A stretch of DNA of 64,000 nucleotides from Coix lacryma-jobi var. lacryma-jobi (Eukaryota > Streptophyta > Magnoliopsida > Poales > Poaceae): NCBI GenBank assembly GCA_009763385.1, contig CM019823.1:95057104-95121103 (forward strand), in the 5' to 3' direction. The position numbers were made by a program, and so were the translations under genes. The notes beneath the pieces were generated by a model, which was not told the origin of the DNA, ran no database searches, and saw nothing but the letters and a program-made list of their open reading frames with translations. Shown piece by piece: positions 51,497 through 62,872 of this stretch. Each line of letters starts with the position of its first letter. The stretch's first letter is position 1.

Positions 51497-53003
51497 CTAG
51501 CATTTGTATTCATTGCTACACTTTCAGGGCAGCACCCTTTTGAGCATCTTTTCATTCTGATTGTTATACACTTGAAGCTATTGCATTGTGCATTTCATGC
51601 ATTTTTAGCTTAGTGTACATACCCCCAGCTTTGAAACACTTTATGGTCACTTTCAATGCTTCTCACTACCCCCATATGCTCTCGGTTGAAGACTTATTTT
51701 GTGTTTGTGTCAACTTTGTGAGAAATGTCAAAACCCCTCAGCATGTTCCCTTTTGTCAAGGGGGAGAAGTTGTTTGCAAGGGGGAGCTTGAGTGTTGGCA
51801 CAAAGGGGAGAGTCGTGCATTTTGGGGAGAGCTTTGAGCTAGGGGGAGTTTAGCTCTTTTATGTACTTCAATTGGTATGCTTCTTAGTGAGCTTTGATGC
51901 ATAGCCTTTGTGTTTAGGCTTACTTTCAGGGGGAGTCACATTTGCTTTGCTGCTTCTCCGCGTGCTCCGAATGTTTGTGCTCCATTTGGTTTTGAGCTTC
52001 TTTTTGTGTTTTTTTCTCAGTCGGTATCGAGCCTGCTAGTCGTGTTCAGCCGTTTTGCCTCTCTCTTGAGGGACTAGCAGTTTTTGATTGGTATTTTCGA
52101 TTAGTATGGAGCCTTCAGCTAGTTGTGTCGAACATCTGTGCCTCTGTCTTGAGGAACTAGCTGTTTTCACCAATTTTTGGCTACTTGTGATTGGTATCGA
52201 GTCTTCTGCTAGTTGTGTTGAGCCTCTGTGCCTCTATCTTGAGGGACTAGCAGTTTTGTATTCTAATGCGTTGTTTCAGCCTCAATTGGTATCGAGCCTT
52301 GAGCTAGTGGTGTTGAGCCCTTTTCTGCCTTTTCTTTAGGGCTAGCTCATTTTTGACTTGGTTGCGTCGAGCCGTTGTCCATGTCTTTGGGAACCATGTC
52401 TTTCGCTCTTTGTCTGAGTTTTTGCTCTTTTGTGGAGTTTTCCTCAGATTTTGCTTGGTTGCGTTGAGCCGTTGCTCATGTCTTTGGGGACCAAGTTATG
52501 TTCATTTCAAATTGCCCCTTCTTTAGCATTTCTTTGGCTTTTTGGGCATTTGAATGGATAATCATCTCATGTCAAGTGACTTTGTTCTTTACCCTTCTAT
52601 GGCTTTTGATCACTTGAATGAGATTTTTAGTTTTGGTATCTCAAACCATCTCTTGTGCTTAGTTTTTGTCAATTCAATCATCAAGGGGGAGAAATTTTGA
52701 ACCTTCCAAGTTGATAAGAACCTTGGTTTCTTTTTGTGATGATTGTTTGACAATTTATTTGAGAATGGTTTTTGAGTGCCTTTTGGGATTCATGAAACTC
52801 TTGTTTCTCTTGACTCTTCGGTTGTGTGGAGGATTTGCCTGCTTTTCCCGTTTCTTTCGAGGCCGAGAGCTTTTATTTGGAGTTTTCATGATCCTTCCTC
52901 ATATCAAGTGGCCTTGTGTTTGCTTTTCCTTGGCTTTTGGGCACTTGAATGAGGCTTGCCTTCAAACCCTTCCTTTGTGGTTTTATTTTTAGTCAATGCA
53001 TTC
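51497..53003 (+). other. Element E 3' noncoding region, second part
   Basis: Resumes after the CTTTG duplication. No protein recognised. It contains repeated AAGGGGGAG or AGGGGGAG tracts (about 51759, 51779, 51841, 51928, 52684), the large 3' hairpin array (52020-52510) and primer-site-like TTGGTATCGAGC words. Confidence 0.7.
52020..52510 (+). repeat. 3' hairpin array of element E (about 6 units)
   Basis: Units with stems CTAG/CTAG, CAGCTAGTT/AACTAGCTG, CTGCTAG/CTAGCAG, TGAGCTAG/CTAGCTCA, TTGGTT/AACCA and CTTGGT/ACCAAG. Loops keep GTGTYGAGCC or GCGTYGAGCC, then GCC and CTTGAGGG or CTTTGGG. Stems covary while the loops are conserved. Confidence 0.8.
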
Positions 53004-53017
53004 ATCAAGGGGGAGAT
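53004..53017 (+). promoter_or_regulatory. Polypurine tract of element E
   Basis: ATCAAGGGGGAGAT directly before the TGAGAACATATATG start of E's 3' LTR. Confidence 0.88.
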
Positions 53018-53666
53018 TGAGAACATATATGATGAATGATTGACATTGATGAGGAAGGTTTGAGGCTTTTCCCGGTTTAGTCCATATGTCCCTATGCGCT
53101 TAATGTTTATGACTAACCGGTAGCATTGAGTTGTGTGTGTTTACTGAGTTGGTGTGAGTGTGCAACATGGGTCTCTTGGCTGTGTTGATGTGCAGGTTTG
53201 GAGCTCGGATACAGTGGTCGATGGCGAGGTTAAGGTCAAGTAGAGACGTGTCGTGCTGAAGGACCGAAAGCGGTGAAGGATGGGCGTGCCGTGCGGCGGA
53301 CGTGCCATGCCGATGTACCTAGAGCGGTGAAGGGCGGACGTGAGGCTTGGACCGACGGACCGGAGGGCCAGAGGACCAGCTGTGGTAGCTGGCACGTGGC
53401 ATCGACGAGCAGGAGCACATGGGGATGTGCGATGCATCGGCCGAGTCGGGAGGAAGACGATGGCGTCGTGGCACTTGGCGGGAGGTCGGACACGGGCTTG
53501 CGTGCGGCGCAAGTGCCGTCGGCCGAGTCAAGAAGGAAGGTGAAGGCGTTGTGCCCGCCGTGGAGGCTGGACATGCATCAGCATCAGTGCCGGTGGTCGG
53601 GGTGTGCGAACCACATCCCGTCTACGATGCGGGTTCGGTAGTTGAGCCTCAAAAAGCTACCCTTGA

Positions 53667-53875
53667 CGGTTTCCGAGTTTGGGCCTCAAAACTCGGGGTG
53701 GCCGGTTTCCGAGTTTGGGCTTCAAAACTCGGGGTGGACGGTTTCCAGGTTTGGGCCTCAAAACCTGGGCTCGCCTGTTTCCGAGTTTGTGCCTCAAAAC
53801 TCGGGGTGGACGGTTTCCAGGTGGGGCATCAAAACCTGGGCTGGCAGGTTTACCGGTTTGGGCCTCAAAACCGGG
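53667..53875 (+). repeat. U3 hairpin array (6 units) of E 3' LTR
   Basis: CCGAGTTT/AAACTCGG twice, CCAGGTTT/AAACCTGG, CCGAGTTT/AAACTCGG, CCAGG/CCTGG (loop altered) and CCGGTTT/AAACCGG. Units 1, 2 and 4 are fully paired here, whereas their 5' LTR copies have worn. Confidence 0.88.
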
Positions 53876-54028
53876 CGGAGGTTCCTATGCGGAACGGTCG
53901 ACGCGTGGCGGCGTGGAGAGGCTGGCGCGGCGGCGAAGCTATCCACAAGGAAGGCGCGGTGGTCGATGGTGACGGATCGTGGCGGCATCCTGGAGCTTGC
54001 GTCGAGGCGAAGCGAAGGATGAGAAGGC

Positions 54029-54033
54029 GCGTG
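54029..54033. repeat. Presumed target site GCGTG of element F (left copy)
   Basis: The five bases before the TGAAGGA end of F. The right copy lies outside the window. Confidence 0.4.
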
Positions 54034-54449
54034 TGAAGGAATTTGAAAGCACTAGCAAGGCGACCAGAGGGGGGGTGAATGGGAGCTCAAAAATTTCCTT
54101 CAATAGCTTTGGCCAAATGTCCCAAAATCAACCCCGAGAAACGGCGACCGAAACCGTGATGCTCACGACCCTTGGAAGAGGGTGGATGATCCCTAGGATC
54201 ACAGCGGAGCACCACCAAGACGGAGCAAACCAAACTCCAAAAGTTCCGGCTAGAACACAACCCCAAAAACCAAGTCCCAAACGTAGATAGACGGCTACGT
54301 CAAGAAACTCCTAAATACCTATGCTAACAAGTAGCAAAGATACCTAGAGAGGTTCCTTGGTCATCTACAGGGTCAAACGAGAAGTCCGGAAACCAAGCAA
54401 ACAAGCTGGAGGAGCAAACGCACTAAACCAGAAGACCCAGGCAATTCCC

Positions 54450-54715
54450 GGACTGTCCGGCCCTGGAGTCCCGGACTGTCCGCGGTACCACCGGACTGTC
54501 CGCGGTTCACTGGCGGACTGTCCGCCGGCAGAAAACTCAAAACAGCAGTGGTGCTGCAAAGTCCCTGGACATTCCCGGACTGTCCGTGGATTTCAGCTGC
54601 GGACTGTCCGCCGGTCAAAATCCGCTAGAGCAGCCGAGGGACGCAGCCACTGGTCAGGCTCTCCCCCGATGCCCGGACTGTCCGCGGTCCCAGGCGTGGA
54701 CTATCCGCGACCTTG
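54450..54715 (-). repeat. Leader palindrome array of F 3' LTR
   Basis: GCGGACTGTCCGC or CCGGACTGTCCGG-type palindromes (complement of GGACAGTCC), about ten copies. Confidence 0.87.
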
Positions 54716-55477
54716 CAAAGAGGGTGATTTTGGTCGCCTTCTCTCCAAATCTCTCCAAATCCGATCCAACTCAAAATCCCAAGTTCCCAAACTTGGAGAA
54801 GATGATCACGGGGTAGTTAGGAGACTATCCCCAAGAAATCATCCGCTCAAATCAACCAAATCACCAGGAAATCAAAAGGGAAGGTGGATGAACGGAAAAA
54901 ATGCCACGAAAACGAAATCGTCCCGATCTATTCGATCATGAGGAGTTAGATGAATTCCTTTGGTCGAAATGACCTCCTCAATGATACGAACAAAGTGATT
55001 CAAACGGATTTCGCAAAGACGCACTAGAGAGGGAGATCGAGTGATGGGAAAATCGTGAAGAAACGAAGAACGTGAAGAACACGAATCAAAACACGAATCA
55101 AGTCATCGATCTGCACTGCAACAGTGAGGATACGGCCTCACTTCCTCAAATCAACAGTACACAGAGGCAAGTATCTCTGCGGATCTCAGCTAGCTACAGC
55201 AGGGGATGGGAGAGCAGGAAACCCTAAGTGCGAAAGAGCAAATGACTGAGACAATGGGAGGAGGGTGTCTCCCTACTACTTATCCTAATTCTAACCTAAG
55301 TCTAATTCCTACTCTACCCCTCTCTATTCTAATTACAGAGCGAACCAGCTAAACCCTAGGGTTATTCTGGACCAACTCGGTGGTAGGTGTATCCGACGGC
55401 CACGCCCGCACAATTCGAAGCATTGCCTCGACGCAACCTCCGGATCGCCGCCACATGCCGCCCTCGCTCTGCACCCC

Positions 55478-55744
55478 CGGTTTTGTGGCCCAAACCGGGA
55501 AACCAGCCTTTTCCAGCCAACCCCCGGTTTTGAGGCCCAAACCGGGAAACCAGCCCACCAGCTTCTGAGTTTTGAGGCCAAACTCAGCAAACCCTCAGCG
55601 CCCAGGTTTTGAGGCCCAAACCTGGAAACCGTCCTCAGCCCGAGTTTTGTGGCCAAACTCGGAAACCCTCAGCCCGAGTTTTGTGGCCAAACTCGGAAAC
55701 CGTCCACGCCCAGGTTTTGAGGCCCAAAGCTGGAAACCGTCCAT
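55478..55744 (-). repeat. U3 hairpin array (7 units) of F 3' LTR
   Basis: Plus-strand stems CCCGG, CCCGG, CTGAG, CCAGG, CCGAG, CCGAG and CCAGG, in the same general order as in C read backwards. Confidence 0.88.
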
Positions 55745-56122
55745 CTGATGGTTTTTCCCTGGCTCTACCATCAAACCGACGTCGTAGATGGGATGCACCT
55801 CCCGTGCACCCCGTCCACCGACACGTGTCCCCAAGTCCACGACTCAGACAACACATGACCGCACTTCTTCACTTGTCGTCGTCACAGGCTGCCAGCCACC
55901 ACAGCTGATCCTCGGGCCTCTGGTCCTTCAGTCCAAGCCTCATGTCCGCCCTTCGCCACTCTCGGTCCATCGGCACGGCACGTCTCTACTTGACCTTCAC
56001 CTCGCCTTCGATCACTGCATCCGTGCTCGACACCTGCACAACACAAGCCAAAGAACATGCGCATCATCCCAGTTGACAATCACTCATCACTCAGACACCC
56101 GGCATACACCCATGTATCCGCA

Positions 56123-56136
56123 ATCTCCCCCTTGAT
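56123..56136 (-). promoter_or_regulatory. Polypurine tract of element F
   Basis: Minus strand ATCAAGGGGGAGAT abutting the LTR. Confidence 0.88.
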
Positions 56137-57648
56137 GAGTGCATTGTCAACTACTCACACAAATCATAATGTAAAGAGAATAAGGAAGAAAGAGGAAGGA
56201 GAAGGAGAGAACTCAACCAAATGACCCAAAAGCATAGCAAAGCCGAAGAAGGTCAAGTGGAAAGAGCGAAAGAACTTGGTCCCCAAAGACATGGGCAACG
56301 GCTCGACGCAACCAAGCAAAGCAAAGCTAGCCCTCAAGAAGAGGTAGAATAGGCTCAACACCGCTAGCAGACACCAATTGAAAAATCGAAGCAAAATGCT
56401 AGTTCCTCAAGATAGAGGCACAGAGGCTCAACACAACTAGCAAAGAAAGCTCGATACCGATGCCTTTCGGCCAACAAGAGACAGCAAAGCTCAAGCTCCC
56501 CCTCAACTAGTGCATACAACCAAGAAAACACTCCCCCTCAAATGAACACTCGGGAAGCACATGTGATTTGCAAAGATTCTCCCCCTTAGTTGAAAATGCA
56601 CGAGTCAAGTAAAAGGCTATCCCCACCAGAAAAGGCACCAACAAAAGTGCGAACTAGGGAGGGTCTCCCCATTCCAACATGCATATGAGTCAAAATGCAA
56701 GTTAGCAGCTTCAGGCATACAGTCAAAAGAATGCAAAGATGCTCTAAACAGTATAGCTCTAATGACTCAATAACAGCAAAGCTCAACAAGGGCTCAAACT
56801 GATCACCAGATATGAAATATGAACATATGAGCAGAGATGAGCAGTTTTGAATCAAAAGGTATTCACCATCAAAATAGCACTAGCAATGTATGAACAGGAA
56901 GCTGAACAAGTGCTAAACATGTATACAAGGTGAACTACCCCTAGCAAAGTTCAATCATCATGCTTAAGAATGAAACATACACTTGTGAATTCAACTTTAG
57001 ATCGGAGTTGCAGCGGTGAAATTACACAAGTTCAATTATTAGCATGTGATTGCGAGAGGTTGAAAGCTTGTCATTGCTTAACTTTTCAACCGAGCGAAGC
57101 CTATGCCGAAGCAATCAGAAGCTTAAAGCTACGGTTTCGGTCATACACTACACGGCTCAAGTTTAACTCAAAGTGCAATGAGAAACCGTCTCGATACCGT
57201 GATGTGTTGACAAGCAATCCCATCTCGATCTTTTCAATTCACTAAACTTGGTTCAAATTTTAAACATGATATGAACAGACCAAGTGAGTGAATGACTCAG
57301 AACTAGAGACATAGCAACCTAGCATATATGAAAAGCACGAGTGAACTCAACACATCCTACACATGCTAGTTGCATATCTCAATGGTGAACATTTTCAGAT
57401 TTTATTTACATTAAGCAAAGTCACCATTTCAAAATAGCTCAGCTCCCAACATGTACTAGTGTTCAGAAAGAGCATAAGCTACAAGCATCAATATAAGCAT
57501 CAGAGCATACTACATAGAGCATAGTTACATTCTAGTGATTATAGACATGAAGCTCAGAATGTAAATGCGTATGCTAAAATGCAAAAGAAAAGAAAGACAA
57601 ATGAAGAAAAGTCAGTCTAATATACAAGATCCAAAATGTTTCCCCCAA
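56137..57648 (-). other. Element F 3' noncoding region
   Basis: No protein. Hairpin units near 56270-56450 (CTTGGT...ACCAAG, GCTAG...CTAGC, GCTAG...CTAGC) and purine tracts near 56500, 56530 and 56580. Confidence 0.7.
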
Positions 57649-60600
57649 CTAAAAGGGGAAACACACACCAAGCTCACCCCTCAACCGATTAAACGTTGAT
57701 TCGTCTAAAGGCTTGGTGAAAATATCAGCCAGTTGATGATGAGTATCGACGTGGCGAAGGTCGATATCACCCTTCTCCTGGTGGTCTCGTAAGAAATGAA
57801 AGCGCACATCAATGTGTTTGGTCTTCGAGTGAAGCACGGGGTTCTTATCAACGCTAATGGCACTCGTGCTGTCACAAAGCAAAGGCACGAGAGAGAAGCT
57901 CAGACCAAAATCACGCAAAGTGGCCATCATCCAGAGTAACTGGGAACAACAGCTAGCCGCAGCAACATACTCAGCCTCCGTGGTAGACTGGGCGACACTA
58001 GACTGCTTGCGAGAAGACCATGAAACAAGAGAAGAACCAATAAACTGGCAAGTCCCAGAAGTGGACTTGCGCTCAATACGACAACCAGCAAAATCGGCAT
58101 CCGAATAACCGCAAAGGGAGAGGGTGGAGGAAGCAGAATACCAAATCCCAAACTCAGGTGTGAAACGAAGGTACATGAAAATCCGCTTCACCGCCTGACG
58201 GTGAGAGGTGCGCGGCGACGCCTGAAAGCGCGCACACAGACACACCGCGAACTGGATGTCTGGGCGTGTCGCCGTCAGGTAGAGGAGCGACCCGATCATG
58301 CTTCGGTACTCCTTCTGGTCCACTGCTTCTCCATCCACATCCGCATCCAGGGCAGTCGTCGTCGACATGGGTGTTGGAAGAGGCTTGGCCTCACCCATAT
58401 CGAACCGCTTCAGCAAGTCCTTGGTGTACTTGCCCTGGTGCACAAACGTCCCCTCTCGGGATTGCTTAATTTGCAACCCGAGAAAGAATGTCAGCTCGCC
58501 CATCATGCTCATCTCGAACTCCCTGCTCATAGTATCTGCAAACTTGGCAACCAAAGCGTGAGAAGAACCACCGAAAATGATATCATCCACGTAAATCTGG
58601 ACCAAGAGAGTGTCTTTGTCTTGCCTAAGGAGAAAGAGCGTTTTATCTACACATCCCATTTTAAAACCCTTAGCAAGCAAAAAGGTTTTCAACCTATCAT
58701 ACCAGGCTCTAGGGGCTTGTTTCAAACCATATAAAGCTTTATGGAGTTTAAAAACATGGTTTGGAAACTTGGGATTTTCGAAACCGGGGGGTTGCTCAAC
58801 ATAAACCTCTTCTTCTATGTAGCCGTTTAAGAAGGCACTCTTGACATCCATTTGAAAAAGTTTGAAACCTTTGGATGCAGCAAAAGCCAAGAGTATCCTA
58901 ATAGCCTTCAAACGAGCTACAGGAGCAAACGTCTCCTCATAGTCTATCCCCTCCTTCTGACTATAACCCTTCGCTACAAGCCTGGCCTTGTTCCTAACAA
59001 CGTGGCCATCCTCTCCTTGCTTGTTTTTGAAAACCCATTTTGTCCCAATAGGCTTACACTCAGGAGGAGGTGGAACTAGAACCCAAACCAGATTTCGCTC
59101 AAAATTTTCTAACTCCTCATGCATGGCATTGACCCAATCCGGATCCGTCAAAGCGTGTCCAACATCTCGGGGCTCAAAATTAGCAACAAAAGCAGAATGA
59201 GCGAAGTGAGAAATGTGCTGTGACCTGGACCGAGTGACCCGTTCGTCGATGCTGCCGATCATCTGCTGAGGCGGGTGCTGGCGCTGAATGTGTCGAGGCG
59301 CCTCCCGAGCTGAAGTAGCCTCTCCCTCAACAGCAGCTGGTGCCTCCCCGGGTACAAATGGTACCGCTCGGGGTGGCGGATCCCACGGCCCCCAGGAAGA
59401 AAAGGTGTCGGGGCCGTGAGTCGTCGTAGAAGCCGCTCTTTGCGGCACAACAGGTGGAGAGGGTGCTGGATCATCCATACCTTCAGCACCCTCGTCCTCG
59501 TCATCAAAAAGAGGCTCACCAACCTCATGATCACCTGCACGCTCAAAACGAGAAGAAGGACAAACCATGGTCTCGTCGAAGGTGACATCTGATGTCTCCA
59601 TGACTCGGTTAGTATCAAGGTTAAGTACACGGTATGCGCGAGTGTGAGTGCCATAACCCAAAAATACACCGTCAGAAGAACGAGACTCAAACTTGTCCAA
59701 GTTGCCCTTTTTGAGTATAAAACAATGGCAACCAAAAACTCGAAAATAACTCACCTTGGGTAGTTTTCCAAAACGCAACTCATAAGACGTCTTTTTCAAG
59801 AAAGCTCGGAGAAAAATGCGATTGGAAATGTAGCATGCAGTGCTCATAGCTTCGGCCCAATATCGCCTAGGAGTCCTATGCTCATCGAGCATCGTCCTGG
59901 CCATCTCAACAAGGGTCCGATTCTTCCTTTCTACAACACCATTCTGAGGAGGTGTGTAGGGGGAAGAAAACTTATGCTCTAGACCCATAGAGTTACAAAA
60001 CTTCTCAAAATCTGAATTCTTGAAGTTGGAACCATTATCACTCCGAATTGCTCGCATCGAGTTCAAAGGGAACTCATTCTGAAGACGCAAAATTAGATTG
60101 CGGGCATAGGAGAAAGTCTTGGTCTTCTCAGCTAAAAAGAAGACCCACGAATATCTCGAGAAGTCATCAACAACAACAAGCACATACCACTTCCCCCCAA
60201 CCGAGCTCACCCGAGCCGAACCAACAAGGTCCATGTGCAAAAGCTCTCCAGGGCGCTTGGTCATGACCTGAGTCACTGGAAGGTGGGGAGCGGCAACCAT
60301 CTTCCCGTGTCTACAAGAGTGGCAAACAAGATCCTTCTCCATAGATAACTTGGGCAATCCTCGGATTAGGCCAAGTGAACTAAGCCTTGCAAGCAAGTCG
60401 AAGCTCAAATGTCCAAGTCTCCTATGCCACTTCCAAAGATCAGAAGAGGAAGGTCCAGCCACAAGACAACGAGAAGTACCAAAAGACTCTGAGAAATTCG
60501 CACGAAAGACTTTTCCAAAGGGCGAAATCAAACATACAAGATTGCCCTGAGGATCCAAAATACGACTGAGATTTGGTTTAAAACGATTCTCATAGTCGTC

Positions 60601-60837
60601 GTCAAAGAGTTGCGAAACAGAAAGAAGGTTAAAATGCAAGTTAGAAACAAGAGCAACATCGCGCAACACAAAGTGCTCATTAACTCGCACGGACCCGCGA
60701 GACAATACCTTACCTTTGCTATTGTGACCGAAGGTTATGTACTCCTTTCCGGCAACAGGACTAAGGCTGGAGAACCACTTGGCGTTTCCGGTCATGTGCC
60801 TCGAGCAACCGGAATCCACCAACCAAATGTCCTCCAA
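57649..60837 (-). CDS. Element F pol polyprotein, 1,062 codons, intact
   Basis: The frame opens after a TAG next to the gag stop; its first ATG lies downstream of the protease DSG, so it is probably made as a fusion or from a processed RNA. Protease D8-S9-G10; GAG-pre-integrase HHCC region about 130-180 (HRRLGHLSF, CHSCRHGK); integrase core with D in LHMDLVG (about 200), D in RSDNGSNF (about 265) and E in GVVERKN (about 302); acidic/proline linker 430-540; RT with YVDDIIFGG near 750; RNase H with GYSDADFAG near 910, ending GVCFPF. No stop or frameshift seen. SAISVDKNP differs from SVAKNP in the sister copies. Likely the best match to an active enzyme set here. Confidence 0.93.
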   Translation of the reverse strand: MEDIWLVDSGCSRHMTGNAKWFSSLSPVAGKEYITFGHNSKGKVLSRGSVRVNEHFVLRDVALVSNLHFNLLSVSQLFDDDYENRFKPNLSRILDPQGNLVCLISPFGKVFRANFSESFGTSRCLVAGPSSSDLWKWHRRLGHLSFDLLARLSSLGLIRGLPKLSMEKDLVCHSCRHGKMVAAPHLPVTQVMTKRPGELLHMDLVGSARVSSVGGKWYVLVVVDDFSRYSWVFFLAEKTKTFSYARNLILRLQNEFPLNSMRAIRSDNGSNFKNSDFEKFCNSMGLEHKFSSPYTPPQNGVVERKNRTLVEMARTMLDEHRTPRRYWAEAMSTACYISNRIFLRAFLKKTSYELRFGKLPKVSYFRVFGCHCFILKKGNLDKFESRSSDGVFLGYGTHTRAYRVLNLDTNRVMETSDVTFDETMVCPSSRFERAGDHEVGEPLFDDEDEGAEGMDDPAPSPPVVPQRAASTTTHGPDTFSSWGPWDPPPRAVPFVPGEAPAAVEGEATSAREAPRHIQRQHPPQQMIGSIDERVTRSRSQHISHFAHSAFVANFEPRDVGHALTDPDWVNAMHEELENFERNLVWVLVPPPPECKPIGTKWVFKNKQGEDGHVVRNKARLVAKGYSQKEGIDYEETFAPVARLKAIRILLAFAASKGFKLFQMDVKSAFLNGYIEEEVYVEQPPGFENPKFPNHVFKLHKALYGLKQAPRAWYDRLKTFLLAKGFKMGCVDKTLFLLRQDKDTLLVQIYVDDIIFGGSSHALVAKFADTMSREFEMSMMGELTFFLGLQIKQSREGTFVHQGKYTKDLLKRFDMGEAKPLPTPMSTTTALDADVDGEAVDQKEYRSMIGSLLYLTATRPDIQFAVCLCARFQASPRTSHRQAVKRIFMYLRFTPEFGIWYSASSTLSLCGYSDADFAGCRIERKSTSGTCQFIGSSLVSWSSRKQSSVAQSTTEAEYVAAASCCSQLLWMMATLRDFGLSFSLVPLLCDSTSAISVDKNPVLHSKTKHIDVRFHFLRDHQEKGDIDLRHVDTHHQLADIFTKPLDESTFNRLRGELGVCFPF
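59535..60713 (-). other. Candidate intron in element F pol (integrase segment)
   Basis: Minus strand donor AGCAAAG/GTAAGG at 60714/60713 and acceptor GTGCAG/GTGATC at 59535/59534, 1,179 bp, a multiple of three and phase 1. It covers codons 42-434, i.e. the rest of protease, the zinc region and the whole integrase. Exactly this interval is absent from element H, and the C copy keeps both splice sites. Confidence 0.6.
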
Positions 60838-60842
60838 CCGTT

Positions 60843-60855
60843 TTACCTACATCAA
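60843..60855 (-). promoter_or_regulatory. gag/pol junction motif of element F
   Basis: TGATGTAGGTAAAACG on the minus strand, identical to C. Confidence 0.6.
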
Positions 60856-62872
60856 TAAAAAGACATAGGGTGAGCATACGGTCCAACACTGGGGTTAGTG
60901 AAGTATGAAGAATACCAGTGTTGGGCCGGCTGCTCAAAAGAACGGTTAGCAGAAAAACCATTCCTAGCACGTCTACGAGAGGAGCGATCACCACGTAGAG
61001 GAAAACGTGGTCCGCTAAGGGATGAGCGTCCATCGTGATACTCAAAACGCGGTGGGGTAAAACGCTCAACTATAAAGTCACCGCCACGGAGTCCATAGCC
61101 TACAACTGCAGGCTCCCGCCGGGCGCGCTCTCTACGAGGCTTAGGCCTAGGGACTTGAGGCTCAACACCTCTAGGCCTAGCGACTCTCCTCGGAGCTCTC
61201 TGCTGCCTAGGCCTGGGAACTTGAGGTTCTGGACCTCTGGGCCTAGCAGCACGTCTCGGTGCTCTCCTCTGAACATTCGGCACATGTACATCATGGAAAG
61301 GATGGTACATGTCCGGGTTGTCCATCTCCCGAGCACGGCGCACCTCTCTCTTGCGCCTAAAGCAGAACTCGCTCAAGTGTCCATCTCTCCCACAGAAGTC
61401 ACAATGGTACCTCACCGCACGCAAAGGGGGTTGTTGGTACTCATGGCTGTGGGTGTGGATCACTTTGCCCTTCTGTGGCAACTCCTCCTGGATAGGTGGC
61501 ATTATATCCAGCTTGTTCTTTAAGTGGTTGGGTTTGGGATGCCACACTTGGTTCGTGGGTGGAGCTCTCGGAGGTTCCTCAAACACCCCATCCTTGGTGG
61601 TAGGCTTGACGGGCTCTTTGGGTGGAAGCTTGGTCAGTTTGGGAGTAGTGGTGGAGTTGGGCTTCTCACTAGGATTTAGACCACTCGACTCTCCAATCTT
61701 CCCAAAAGCAGAAAGATCAACACCCTGAGCAAGACCTACACCAGAACCTCCAGCAGCTCGCTTAAATTGGGAGATCATCATCCCGAGCTGCGGCTCACTA
61801 CAAGAGACCCATGACAAGATGGTCCGAAGGTATGTGTTTTCTTCCTCGATTTGCATCTTGTCATGCTTCACATTGGCTATCTCCATCTCCAAACCCTCAC
61901 AGAGAGCACACCTAGCCACACAAGTGCTACCTGAGTTGGCCTCTTCAAGAGACACAATCTTGGCATTCTTCTCTGCCAACTCAGATTGCAAGACAGGACA
62001 AGTCTTGCATGCACCCAATAGAGAAGGTCTAGCCTTCAGCTCATCCACCTCTCCTACCAACGCAGCATACTTACCTCTCAAAGTGAGAAGGTCAGTCATG
62101 TGCGTGGTGCACATCTCACACTCAACCTCGTCCGACACGAACATGGGGGACTTGGCAAACTCAAGCTCTCTCACCGTGTCCTCCCACTTCTGCCTAAACT
62201 CCTTGCGCTCTCTAGCGGCACGCCTCAGCAACTTGTCCTGACTAAGGAGCGCGGCAGTAAGCTTCTCGACCTCAGCAGAAAGCTCGTCGTGGGTGAGAGA
62301 TACCTGGGAGGTGTCGTCATCGTCGTCGTCGTTCCGAGGGGTGTGCTCCAGCTTGCCGTCGACCTCATCACCAAGCGCCATGGTGCAGAAGCCGTCGTCG
62401 TCGGTGAAGAAGCAGAGACCGTTCAGCTTGTCCTCGATCCTCTTCTTCTTCTCGGACTCGTCATCGCTTGAGCAAGAGGAGTCGTCATCCGAGCCGTCGA
62501 CGCCGCTGAGCGTGGCGAAGAACGCACGCTGCTCAGCCTGGGCCTTCTCCAAGTACTCCTTCTTGATGTACTCCTTGTCGAAGCCGCCCCTCCGCTTGTG
62601 CCTCGCGGGGACGTACTCCTCCTTGCGCTTGCCGGAGTCGTACTTGTGCCCATGATCGCCCTTCCCAGATGAATGCTTCTTCTTGGGGCAGTTGGCGATG
62701 AAGTGGTCGGGGTCGCCGCACTCATAGCATCCTGAGCGTCCTCCACCGCGGCGACGGTTCATGCGGTTGTTGTGGAGCCGCGTGAACCGGTTGGCGAGCA
62801 TTGCCAGCTCGTCATCCCCCAACGACTCAAGCTGGTCCTCTATGACAGAAAAGAGAGACAAAAGAGCAAAAC
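60852..62872 (-). pseudogene. Element F gag, truncated at its 5' side by an insertion
   Basis: About 670 open codons from the LTR junction to the stop after PMSFY. The N-terminal UBN2 domain is on the far side of the gypsy-like insertion. Retained: first CCHC knuckle (CYECGDPDHFIANC), lysine-rich linker, acidic DDDDDD segment, coiled coil with CxxC pairs (CEMC, CKTC, CALC), second CCHC knuckle (CDFCGRDGHLSEFC) and an Arg/Pro-rich tail. No stop within the visible part, so the gene was probably intact when hit. Confidence 0.9.

Larger units (their letters stand above)
53018..54033 (+). repeat. E 3' LTR, first part
   Basis: TGAGAACATATATG onward, homologous to 30416-31353 and 35293-35370. Cut by element F at GAAGGCGCGTG; the rest would lie beyond the window. 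Confidence 0.9.
54034..56122 (-). repeat. 3' LTR of element F
   Basis: Minus strand TGCGGATACATGG ... TTCCTTCA, 2,089 bp. Palindrome array at 54450-54715, hairpin array at 55478-55744. Confidence 0.92.
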
